This document shows, piece after piece, positions 1 through 6,640 of a stretch of 11,791 nucleotides of DNA. A program made the translations under genes and the position numbers. The notes under the pieces were generated by a model. It did not search any database. It was not told the DNA's origin and saw only the letters and a program-made list of their open reading frames with translations. The stretch's first letter is position 1; every line of letters starts with the position of its first letter. Source of the DNA: Streptosporangiaceae bacterium (GTDB lineage: Bacteria > Actinomycetota > Actinomycetes > Streptosporangiales > Streptosporangiaceae); assembly GCA_030043395.1 (NCBI GenBank), contig JASHXW010000506.1, positions 1-11,791 of the forward strand, written 5' to 3'.

Positions 1-33
1 GAGCACCCTAGCCACGCATCGCACCCGAGCACT

Positions 34-39
34 AAGGAG
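34..39 (+). promoter_or_regulatory. Ribosome binding site of the alpha/beta hydrolase gene
   Basis: The bases AAGGAG lie 8 nt upstream of the GTG at 48. This is a strong Shine-Dalgarno match at ideal spacing, and it fixes the GTG as the start codon. I found no convincing -10/-35 pair in the 33 bases before it, so the promoter probably lies outside the window. Confidence 0.75.
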
Positions 40-47
40 CTATTTCC

Positions 48-848
48 GTGACCAGCAAGCCAACCCCAGTCATCTTCATTCACGGCCTCTGGCTACATCC
101 CCAGTCGTGGGCCTCGTGGGCCGAGATGTTCGCCAGCGCCGGATACCAGCCCATGACACCGGGCTGGCCGGGCGTGCCAGACACGGTGCAAGCGGCCAGG
201 GCCAACCCTGACAGCATCGCCAATCACGGCATCGATGACGTAACCAACCACTATGCCGCGATCATCGGAACACTGGCGACAAAGCCCATCCTGATCGGCC
301 ATTCCTTCGGAGGCATGATCGCCGAGAAGCTGCTGGGCCAGGACCTCGCGGCAGCAGCAATCGCCATCGACGCCGCCCAGATCAAGGGCGTGCTTCCGCT
401 GCCGCTCTCGTCCCTCCGGTCGACCTTGCCCGTCTTCCGCAACCCAGCCAACAAGCACCACGCGGTCTCCCTGACTGCCGACCAGTTCCGTTACAGCTTC
501 TGCAACGCCATCGACGCCGAGGAAGCCGACACTCTTTATCAGCGGTGGACCATCCCGGCGCCGGGCCTGCCGCTGTTCGAAGCAGCCGCAGCCAACTTCT
601 CCCTGCATTCGCCCGCCAGCGTCAACACGACTATTGACAACCGCGGGCCGCTGCTGCTGGTCATGGGCGGTCGCGACCATACAGTCCCCGAGGCCATCAC
701 CAAATCCACGCTGCGGCAATACCGCCACTCGCATGCCATCAACGACCTGATCGAGTTCGCGGACCGCGGGCACTCACTGACCATTGACCACGGATGGCGC
801 GACGTCGCCAGCACGTGCATGGACTGGCTCGCGCAGCACGACTTGTAG
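48..848 (+). CDS. Alpha/beta hydrolase
   Basis: This 266-residue protein is a cytosolic alpha/beta-hydrolase-fold enzyme; it has no signal peptide or membrane segment. Visible landmarks are the oxyanion-hole turn HGLW (residues 12-15), the nucleophile elbow GHSFGG with Ser86, the acid in GGRDHTVP (Asp210), and the catalytic His242 in DRGHS. The triad is therefore complete and in the usual order. The length is normal for the family. The substrate cannot be told from sequence; small-ester hydrolases, haloperoxidase-like and lactonase-like members share this layout. It starts at GTG with a good AAGGAG 8 nt upstream. The next gene starts 129 bp downstream on the same strand, so co-transcription is possible but not shown. 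Base composition looks lower in GC than the rest: bases 61-120 hold 37 G+C of 60, against 44 of 60 at 5281-5340. Confidence 0.92.
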   Translation: MTSKPTPVIFIHGLWLHPQSWASWAEMFASAGYQPMTPGWPGVPDTVQAARANPDSIANHGIDDVTNHYAAIIGTLATKPILIGHSFGGMIAEKLLGQDLAAAAIAIDAAQIKGVLPLPLSSLRSTLPVFRNPANKHHAVSLTADQFRYSFCNAIDAEEADTLYQRWTIPAPGLPLFEAAAANFSLHSPASVNTTIDNRGPLLLVMGGRDHTVPEAITKSTLRQYRHSHAINDLIEFADRGHSLTIDHGWRDVASTCMDWLAQHDL

Positions 849-968
849 CATGCTCAGGCGTACCTGGCCTTCCTCGCCGGCTGCACTCTTGACGAGAATC
901 CGGACTACCCGGCACGATCAACTCGTTAATTGGCGTTCATTGCCACTGCGCAATAGACGGCCCGTTGT

Positions 969-973
969 GGAGG
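969..973 (+). promoter_or_regulatory. Ribosome binding site of the propeller gene
   Basis: GGAGG sits 4 nt before the GTG at 978. The spacing is short but workable. No other in-frame start with a better site is visible, and the signal peptide begins exactly here. Confidence 0.6.
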
Positions 974-977
974 ATTC

Positions 978-2111
978 GTGAAAAATCCCGTCCGGTTGGC
1001 TTGGCGACTGACCGGGCTGGTCGGCGTCGCCGTGGTCACCGTGGTTGCCGGTGCCGTGCCCGCCGACGCTTCGAGCACGACTGGCTGGCGGATTGTCAGC
1101 ACGACCGGATCGGCGTCAAGCAAAGTCGCCGAGGGCAACTTGGTGGTCACCGGCGCCGACGACGCGTGGACCACGTGGACCTGCGGTCCGTGCCCTTCGG
1201 GCAGTGAGTCCAGCCAGAACCTGATGTTGCACTGGAACGGCCAGCATTGGAGTTCCGTTGACCTGCCGACCGCGCTTCGCAGCCCGACGATGATCGAGGG
1301 CATGCAGGCCAGTTCGTCGCGGAACCTGTGGGTCTTCGACAACAACGGGCGAGCAGAGGTCTTCAATGGCTCCGGCTGGGCGTCGAAGGATCTGCCCAAG
1401 TGGGTAGAACGGCCCATCGAAGGCAATGTCGCCGACATTGCCAGCGCCGTGTTCTCGGCCTCCGACGTCTGGGCGTTCAGCATCGACGCCGCGTCTGATC
1501 CGACGCTGGCCGGGCATTACCAAGACGGCCATTGGCGGAAGGTCTCCCTTCCGGTCATCCCATCGCTCGCGATCGGACTGGCACCGGATGACATCTGGGT
1601 GTACGGGTTCGCGAAAGGCAACGGCCCGCGGACTCTGGCGCACTGGGACGGCACGTCCTGGAAGACCGTGGCCTTCCCGCATGCCGCGGCCGGGGCCACG
1701 CTCATACCGTCCGGCCTGGTCGCCCTCAGCGCCAAGTCGGTCTGGTCCCTGGGCGAGGTATTCGGTCCGAAGGCCGGAAAGGTCAGCTTCGAATTGCTGC
1801 ACTGGGACGGACGGTGGGCCACAACCCCCATCCCCGCCTCGGTTGGCGATCCTGATCAGTTCGCTTCAGACGGTGCCGGCGGATTCTGGCTGATCACGAC
1901 CCGGACTGGCGCTGACGACACCGAGTCGAGCGTCTTTGCCCACTTCACAGGCGGGCACTGGCGTTATAGCGCGATTCCAACGAAGGGTGACCTGGAGTCG
2001 GAGCCCGGTGTTCTCGCCCAGGTACCGGGAACGAAGTCAATGCTGTCGATTGGCTTCCTGGTCAGCGGCTCGACGCCCGAGTACGGCGAGATCCTGAGAT
2101 ACGACCCCTGA
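978..2111 (+). CDS. Exported seven-bladed beta-propeller-like protein
   Basis: This 377-residue protein has a classic Sec signal peptide: basic MKNPVRLAWR, then a hydrophobic core (about 12-27), then a probable cleavage after PADA (residue 31). The mature part is made of repeats, each with a VW- or IW-type strand, a loop, then HW(D/N)G-x-x-W and a strand ending in P. Repeats run at about 61-97, 116-140, 163-192, 205-234, 253-286 and 302-334. A seventh (354-377) ends at EILRYDP and lacks its last strand, while the mature N terminus starts with GWRIVSTTG, which looks like that missing strand. This suggests a seven-bladed propeller closed by a Velcro strand. A CGPC motif (69-72) sits in the first blade; I do not read it as a thioredoxin site. 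No catalytic motif is seen, so a binding or scaffold role outside the cell is inference. No close named family is recognised. Confidence 0.85.
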   Translation: MKNPVRLAWRLTGLVGVAVVTVVAGAVPADASSTTGWRIVSTTGSASSKVAEGNLVVTGADDAWTTWTCGPCPSGSESSQNLMLHWNGQHWSSVDLPTALRSPTMIEGMQASSSRNLWVFDNNGRAEVFNGSGWASKDLPKWVERPIEGNVADIASAVFSASDVWAFSIDAASDPTLAGHYQDGHWRKVSLPVIPSLAIGLAPDDIWVYGFAKGNGPRTLAHWDGTSWKTVAFPHAAAGATLIPSGLVALSAKSVWSLGEVFGPKAGKVSFELLHWDGRWATTPIPASVGDPDQFASDGAGGFWLITTRTGADDTESSVFAHFTGGHWRYSAIPTKGDLESEPGVLAQVPGTKSMLSIGFLVSGSTPEYGEILRYDP

Positions 2112-2118
2112 GCTGCCC

Positions 2119-2200
2119 GCCGCCCCAGGCAGTCATAGCCGGGACGCCGCGGCCGCCCCGGGCAGTTATAGCCCGTGACGCCGCGGCCGCCACAGCCCGC
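2119..2200. repeat. Short GC-rich tandem repeat between convergent genes
   Basis: Two adjacent near-copies, 2119-2151 (33 bp) and 2152-2185 (34 bp), both begin GCCGCCCC and carry GGCAGT(C/T)ATAGCC followed by GACGCCGCG. They differ by two clear substitutions and a short altered stretch after ATAGCC. A third partial copy (GCCGCC) starts at 2186 and then diverges. Each copy ends in the self-complementary run GCGGCCGC (2149-2156, 2183-2190). The element fills the gap between the stop of the propeller gene and the stop of the acylase gene. A bidirectional terminator is possible, since GGGACGCCG...CGGCCGCCC at 2141-2159 can form an imperfect hairpin, but there is no T tract. Confidence 0.7.
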
Positions 2201-2202
2201 CC

Positions 2203-4617
2203 TCAGGGCCTGAGCACGAGGGTCGTCGTGCCCTTCAGCGCGGCCATCTGGCTGGCCGTGTAGGCAAAGGGCACCCACTTCTTTTCCGAGTAGAGCTTGG
2301 TCATGTTGGCGTAGTAAGGCGAGCGGGGATTCGTCGCTTGTGAATAGGTGACGATTCCTTCCGAGACTGGTCCCTTCGGCGTCAGCTCGGTCGTCATGAC
2401 GAGCGACGAGCCGTCCCCCACCTCGCCGTAATCACCGGGGTAGAACGGGTCGTTGTTCGCGAAGCCCGGATAGATGGCGTTGAAGCATCCCGTGGCGCAG
2501 CCATGGATCGGGATGACGTCGCTTCCCTTGGTCGAATGCTGGACCTGGCCGAACGAAGCCGTCAGCGGGATGTGCTGGGCTTGCAGGTCGAGGACCGCGG
2601 TGGCCAGGTTCTTAAGGACGTGCGGGTTAGACGTCTTCAGCCCGTAGGGCGTCGTCAGCGGGTGCTTTACCTGGAAGGCCACCTTCCAGAAAGGCCCGGA
2701 GAAGGGCTGGTCGTACCAGATCTCGAAGAGCCAGCCCCCAGATGCGTTCAGGTCGCCGTTCTCGTACTTCTCGTACCCGGCGAGCGCGTTGCAGGCCGCA
2801 GTCAGGTTCACCTCGGTCCCGTTGGCCGCCTTTTGCTCCGGCGACTTACGGCACGCCGCCACAAGCGGCTTCAGGACGAGCTCGGCTAGCAGCGAGCGGT
2901 CGTTCTCCCACATCGCCTGCAGCGTCGGGATCGTGAACTTCGGCTTTCCGAGGCCGTCCGTGCCCGCGACCCGCTCGGCGATCATCTCGTTGCCAAGGCG
3001 CATGCGAAGGCCCTGCTCGACATCGATCGGCCCGATGATCGGCGAGAACGCCTTGAAGGGGTGGCTCGGGTTCGCAAGCCAGTACGAGTCGTTGGAGTTC
3101 TCGACGTAGTCAGTGCGGATCGTGTGCGGCTCCTCGCTCGCCGGGAGGATTCCCGGTACCGGAGTCCCCTTGGTGCTGATCCAGTCGCAGCGCGTCGTCG
3201 AGCCGTTGAGCGTGATCAGGCCTGCCAGCGCGTACACGATGGTAGGCAGGCCAGCCGGTATGCACTTCTTCAGCAGGGCCGCCGTGACTCCCGGCGTGTT
3301 ACCCACGTCTCCGTACAGGACATGGCCAGTCTTGTCGGCCGCGATCGTGTTGAAGGTCGGGATGCCCAGGTACTTCGACTCGACCCTCAGCAGGCCGCGC
3401 ACCGAGGTCGCCCGCCCCATCTCGAAGTACTGATCCGCGGCTCGCATCTCGTCGTCGAGGTTGGCATCGTGCAGTGCGTATGCCGTCGTGCTGCTCCAGG
3501 TGTAACTCGCGCCAGGGATCACCAGGACCGTGCCGTACCTGGTGATGTAGAAGGTGTGGTGCACCGTTCCGCTGCCGGTGTTGACGCTGACCGTCTCCTT
3601 GCGCATCTGGACGGCCCTGCCATTCACGATGTAGCTGGTCGGGTCGAGCGGCGCCAGCTTGAGCTGCTCGAGCGTGAACCGCTTCGACGTCGAGACGGTG
3701 TGTGTCCAGGCGAGGTCGGAGTTGAATCCGATGCCGATGAGCGGGAAGCCCATGAGCGTCCCGCCCTCCACGTCGTACTTCCCGGGCACGTCGAGCTGCT
3801 CGGCGAAGAACCGCTCTGTTCCGTACCAGGGGAAGTGCGGGTTCGCGAGTACCATCCCGTCCCCGTTGCGGGTGTCCTGGCTGCCGATCCCGATTCCGTT
3901 CGAGCCGCGCGAGGAGTTCCCGTTCTCGAAGATGCTGCGCAGCGATCGCAGGGCGGACCGGCTCGGGCGCGCGCGCGGTGAGGTCGGGCTGCCGCCGGAC
4001 GTCGGGGGCGTCGCCTCGTCCTCGTAGCTGATGAACTGCTGGCTGGATGCCTCAGTCGCGATCTGCACGCCGCGCAGCCACATGTCCTCCAGCGTGATGG
4101 GCCGAAGCCACGGCTGGCCCTTGCACGTCGGATCCTTCAGGTCGCCGGAGGCTAGATAGGCGTTGTAGCCAGCCACGAAGCCTTTGTAGATCTGCAGTAC
4201 CTGGGGAAGAGGGCCGATCGGCGGCTTGGCCTTGACCTGGACCTGGTACTCGCCCGAGTGCTTGACCTGCTGCCAGAACAGGTCGGAGTCGAGGTTGGTC
4301 GGGTCGACACCCGCGGAGTAGTTGACGGCGAGGTTGTCGGGGCCGAAGTACTGTGACCGGTCGCCGTTCACGGTCACGAAGTCGTTGGCCAGGGTGCAGA
4401 AGTTGTCCTGCGAGAATGCCCATGCCTCGCCGTAGCCGAGCGACCAGAAGTTCTTGGCCGTGATGTGCGGGATGCCAGCCGAATCGGTGACGATCCGCAC
4501 CTCCTTCGCCGGCGACCCGGCCGTCCTTACCGAGGCCGCAGCTCCGGCCGTTGGCAGAGCCAGTGCTCCGATCAACGTCAGCACGCTCGCTATGCCGAGG
4601 ACACTGCGACTCCTCAT
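2203..4617 (-). CDS. Secreted penicillin/AHL/lipopeptide acylase (Ntn hydrolase)
   Basis: This 804-residue precursor belongs to the penicillin acylase family, which cleaves amide-linked acyl chains after self-processing into alpha and beta subunits. A signal peptide (about 1-28, ending TAGAAA) directs export. The alpha segment opens with VRIVTDSAGIPHI. A Pro/Ser/Arg-rich stretch (about 203-225) precedes the processing site RG|SNG, making Ser239 the N-terminal nucleophile of the beta subunit. Counting Ser239 as beta-1, His261 is beta-23, Val308 is beta-70 and Asn507 (in ENSNDSYW) is beta-269. From memory these are exactly the catalytic positions of PvdQ. Full length and intact catalytic residues argue for a working enzyme. 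Candidate substrates are acyl-homoserine lactones, aculeacin/echinocandin-type lipopeptides or penicillin V; sequence alone does not decide. The start is ATG 4615-4617, because a good ribosome site sits 8 nt before it. A GTG nine bases further upstream would overlap that site. Confidence 0.93.
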   Translation of the reverse strand: MRSRSVLGIASVLTLIGALALPTAGAAASVRTAGSPAKEVRIVTDSAGIPHITAKNFWSLGYGEAWAFSQDNFCTLANDFVTVNGDRSQYFGPDNLAVNYSAGVDPTNLDSDLFWQQVKHSGEYQVQVKAKPPIGPLPQVLQIYKGFVAGYNAYLASGDLKDPTCKGQPWLRPITLEDMWLRGVQIATEASSQQFISYEDEATPPTSGGSPTSPRARPSRSALRSLRSIFENGNSSRGSNGIGIGSQDTRNGDGMVLANPHFPWYGTERFFAEQLDVPGKYDVEGGTLMGFPLIGIGFNSDLAWTHTVSTSKRFTLEQLKLAPLDPTSYIVNGRAVQMRKETVSVNTGSGTVHHTFYITRYGTVLVIPGASYTWSSTTAYALHDANLDDEMRAADQYFEMGRATSVRGLLRVESKYLGIPTFNTIAADKTGHVLYGDVGNTPGVTAALLKKCIPAGLPTIVYALAGLITLNGSTTRCDWISTKGTPVPGILPASEEPHTIRTDYVENSNDSYWLANPSHPFKAFSPIIGPIDVEQGLRMRLGNEMIAERVAGTDGLGKPKFTIPTLQAMWENDRSLLAELVLKPLVAACRKSPEQKAANGTEVNLTAACNALAGYEKYENGDLNASGGWLFEIWYDQPFSGPFWKVAFQVKHPLTTPYGLKTSNPHVLKNLATAVLDLQAQHIPLTASFGQVQHSTKGSDVIPIHGCATGCFNAIYPGFANNDPFYPGDYGEVGDGSSLVMTTELTPKGPVSEGIVTYSQATNPRSPYYANMTKLYSEKKWVPFAYTASQMAALKGTTTLVLRP

Positions 4618-4625
4618 GTCATCCA

Positions 4626-4632
4626 CTCCCTC
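4626..4632 (-). promoter_or_regulatory. Ribosome binding site that sets the acylase start
   Basis: Read on the minus strand this is GAGGGAG, 8 nt before the ATG at 4617-4615. The alternative GTG at 4626-4624 directly abuts or overlaps this site, so ATG is preferred. Confidence 0.65.
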
Positions 4633-4793
4633 TTAGGCCAGGCCGCTGCGTCGCTTACGGTACGACGTTCGTGCGGATAATTCCAGGTGAATGCCGCGTG
4701 CAGATCGGAAATGCCCTCGGGCCTCTGCCGCTGTCGCCCGGAGCACCTGGCTGATGGCACAATCGCCATGATCACACGCAGGCCAGTCAGGAT

Positions 4794-4798
4794 GGGAG
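4794..4798 (+). promoter_or_regulatory. Ribosome binding site that sets the amine oxidase start
   Basis: GGGAG lies directly against the ATG at 4799 (no spacer) but 6 nt before the in-frame GTG at 4805. Spacing therefore favours GTG 4805 as the start, giving a protein that begins MAESADVLVVGAG. Confidence 0.6.
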
Positions 4799-4804
4799 AT
4801 GTGC

Positions 4805-6160
4805 GTGGCGGAGTCCGCGGATGTGCTCGTGGTCGGCGCCGGGCTCGCGGGCCTGTCCGCCGCGCGTGCGCTCACGGCCGCGGGTCGCTCCGTCCTAGTT
4901 CTGGAGGCCAGGGATCGGGTCGGCGGCCGGGTCGTCAACCAGGACATCGGCGACGGCAAGATCGTGGAGATGGGCGGCGAGTACGTCGGCCCGGGACAGG
5001 ACCGGTTGCTGGCCCTGGCAGCCGAACTGGGCGTGGCCACCTTCCCGACCTACGACACTGGCAAGAAGGTGCTGCACTTCAACGGCAAGCGCGGTACGTA
5101 CTCGGGCACGATCCCGAGGGTCAGCCCGCTGGTGCTCGCCGACATCGGCCGGGCTCAGGCCCGGCTGGAGTCGATGGCCAGGAGGGTGCCCACCGAGGAG
5201 CCGTGGGCCGCGCGCGGCGCGGAGCAGCTTGACGGGCAGACCTTCGGGACGTGGATCCGGCGCAACGCCAAGACCCGCGGTGCCCGCACCTTGCTCGCGC
5301 TGGGCGCTGAGGCAGTCTTCGCCGCTGAGCCCGGCGACCTCTCCCTGCTGCACGTGCTGCTCTACTCGCACGCGGGCGGTTCCTTCCAGCGGCTGATCGA
5401 TACCACGGGCGGCGCGCAGCAGGATCGGTTCGTCGGCGGCTCGGCCCTGATTCCCGAGCAGCTGGCCGGCCAGCTCGGCACGGCGACGATCAGGCTCGGC
5501 GCTCCGGTTAGCAAGATCTCGGTGACCGGGGACAGGGTGACAGCCACCACAGACGCCGGCCAGTTCGACGGCAGGCGGATCATCGTGACGGCGCCGCCGC
5601 TGCTGGCTGGCCGGATCGAATACGAGCCGGCCCTGCCGTCCTGGCGCGAGCAGCTGACCCAGCGGGTACCGATGGGCTCCGTGATCAAATGCCAGGTGAT
5701 TTACGACGAGCCGTTCTGGCGAGCCGACGGCTTGTCCGGCCAGGCCACCGGGGACGGCGACGGGTCACGGGTGGTGTTCGACAACTCCCCGCCGGACGGC
5801 TCGCCCGGGGTGCTGCTCGCCTTCGTGGAAGGAGACGAGGCACGCCGGCTTGGGCGCGAACCAGAGCAGGTTCGCCGCGCAGCCGTGCTCGGCTCGCTGA
5901 CCAGGTACTTTGGCGCAAAGGCCGCCTCCCCGGCGGCGTATCTGGAACTCGACTGGCAGCAGGAGCGGTGGAGCGGCGGCTGTTACGGGACGCTTTTCGG
6001 GCCGAACGTGTGGACCAGGTACGGGCCAGCTCTCACCGCTCCTGCCGGGCCAATCCACTGGGCCGGGACGGAAACGTCTTCGGTCTGGTGCGGGTACATG
6101 GACGGCGCGGTCCGCTCTGGCGAGCGGGCAGCCGCCATTGTGGCCGCCGAACTCGGCTAG
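4805..6160 (+). CDS. Flavin monoamine oxidase family protein (covalent-FAD type)
   Basis: This 451-residue flavoenzyme would oxidise an amine to an imine/aldehyde with release of hydrogen peroxide. The N terminus has the dinucleotide-binding motif VLVVGAGLAGLSAA and LEARDRVGGR. The family signature GGAQQDRFVGG lies near 202-212 and the C-terminal FAD motif WAGTETSSVWCGYMDGAVRSGERAA near 419-443. SGGCY puts Cys393 where MAO A/B link FAD through an 8-alpha-cysteinyl bond. Lys295 (GSVIKC) and Tyr394/Tyr431 match the MAO active-site lysine and aromatic cage, and the 37-residue gap between the tyrosines is the same as in MAO B (398 and 435, from memory). There is no signal peptide or C-terminal anchor, so it is a soluble cytosolic protein. 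It is related to mycobacterial AofH-type proteins and bacterial tyramine/putrescine oxidases; the substrate is unknown. It is divergent from the acylase and followed 59 bp later by the oxidoreductase gene. An ATG two codons upstream is the alternative start. Confidence 0.93.
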   Translation: MAESADVLVVGAGLAGLSAARALTAAGRSVLVLEARDRVGGRVVNQDIGDGKIVEMGGEYVGPGQDRLLALAAELGVATFPTYDTGKKVLHFNGKRGTYSGTIPRVSPLVLADIGRAQARLESMARRVPTEEPWAARGAEQLDGQTFGTWIRRNAKTRGARTLLALGAEAVFAAEPGDLSLLHVLLYSHAGGSFQRLIDTTGGAQQDRFVGGSALIPEQLAGQLGTATIRLGAPVSKISVTGDRVTATTDAGQFDGRRIIVTAPPLLAGRIEYEPALPSWREQLTQRVPMGSVIKCQVIYDEPFWRADGLSGQATGDGDGSRVVFDNSPPDGSPGVLLAFVEGDEARRLGREPEQVRRAAVLGSLTRYFGAKAASPAAYLELDWQQERWSGGCYGTLFGPNVWTRYGPALTAPAGPIHWAGTETSSVWCGYMDGAVRSGERAAAIVAAELG

Positions 6161-6206
6161 CCGCCCGATCCTGCCGGCCGGCTCAGCGCCCCAGCCTGGC
6201 CGCCGG

Positions 6207-6212
6207 TAGCGT
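6207..6212 (+). promoter_or_regulatory. Possible -10 box of a leaderless promoter
   Basis: TAGCGT fits the actinobacterial TANNNT -10 pattern and lies 7 nt before the ATG at 6220, so the transcript would begin at the start codon. I see no good -35 element, so this is tentative. Confidence 0.3.
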
Positions 6213-6219
6213 GACCGTC

Positions 6220-6636
6220 ATGCGCAGGCACCTGGCCATCGATGACCTCGGCGACCTGGTGGAGCTCCCGTTGCTTGCGGTGCTGGCCACCTACCGGCGC
6301 GACGGCACCATGCTGCTTTCCCCGGTCTGGCACGAGTGGCGCGACGGCGGATTCGAGGTTGTCACCGGCAGCCACGACGTGAAGGCGGCGCATCTGCGGC
6401 GAGACCCCAGGGCCAGCATCGTCGTCTGCGAGCACGCCCCGCCCTATCGCGGAGTCGAGGTGCGCTGCGAAGCCGCGCTCCTCACCGCAGTCCCCGCGGA
6501 TGCGGTGAGGAGGATCGCGTCTCGTTACCTCGGTGCGCAGGCCGGGGCCGCATACGCCGAGAGCGCGGGGGACGACCTGCTGATCCGGCTGGAGCCTGGC
6601 GACCTGCGGGCCTGGGACTTCGCCGACGAGGCCTGA
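6220..6636 (+). CDS. PPOX-fold, probably F420-dependent, oxidoreductase
   Basis: This small 138-residue protein has the split-barrel fold of the pyridoxamine-phosphate-oxidase-like / flavin-deazaflavin oxidoreductase superfamily. The family pattern is clear: LLAVLATYRRDGTMLLSPVWHEW (18-40), then VVTGSHDVKAAHLRRDPRASIVV (47-69), matching the usual ATxRxDGxPxxSPVW...TGxxxxKxxNLRRDPRxSL order. The basic residues after TGS would contact the cofactor phosphate. Cofactor choice (F420 or FMN) and substrate cannot be read from sequence; F420 is favoured by the type and the likely host. No Shine-Dalgarno is visible. ATG 6220 is chosen because a TAGCGT box 7 nt upstream suggests a leaderless mRNA; GTG 6211 is an in-frame alternative. 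It lies 59 bp after the amine oxidase and could also be read from that transcript. Its stop is 4 bp from the stop of the convergent AhpD-like gene. Confidence 0.88.
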   Translation: MRRHLAIDDLGDLVELPLLAVLATYRRDGTMLLSPVWHEWRDGGFEVVTGSHDVKAAHLRRDPRASIVVCEHAPPYRGVEVRCEAALLTAVPADAVRRIASRYLGAQAGAAYAESAGDDLLIRLEPGDLRAWDFADEA

Positions 6637-6640
6637 CTGA

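Noticed and set aside
93..773. Minus-strand open frame opposite the alpha/beta hydrolase
   Set aside because: The plus strand carries the full catalytic triad and a strong ribosome site; the antisense product shows no recognisable motif.
889..917. TTGACG as a -35 box for the propeller gene
   Set aside because: The hexamer at 17-bp spacing is GCACGA, which is not a -10 box.
850..981. Small open frame ending at the start of the propeller gene
   Set aside because: It has no ribosome site, its composition is Arg-rich, and it shows no similarity I recognise.
1176..1190. CGPC in the propeller protein as a thioredoxin-like active site
   Set aside because: It lies in a loop of a W-rich repeat with no thioredoxin-fold context.
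3061..3981. Long plus-strand open frame (306 codons) and shorter ones opposite the acylase gene
   Set aside because: They are antisense to a gene with a complete signal peptide and catalytic residues. The translations are Arg/Val-rich with no domain, as expected of GC-rich shadow frames.
4670..4690. GGAATT on the minus strand as an ECF-type -35 box for the acylase
   Set aside because: No fitting -10 element occurs at the right distance, so the match is not better than chance.
5689..6219. Upstream extension of the PPOX oxidoreductase frame
   Set aside because: The frame is open but overlaps the amine oxidase in another register. The extra residues are Arg-rich and unlike the family, whose start fits ATG 6220.
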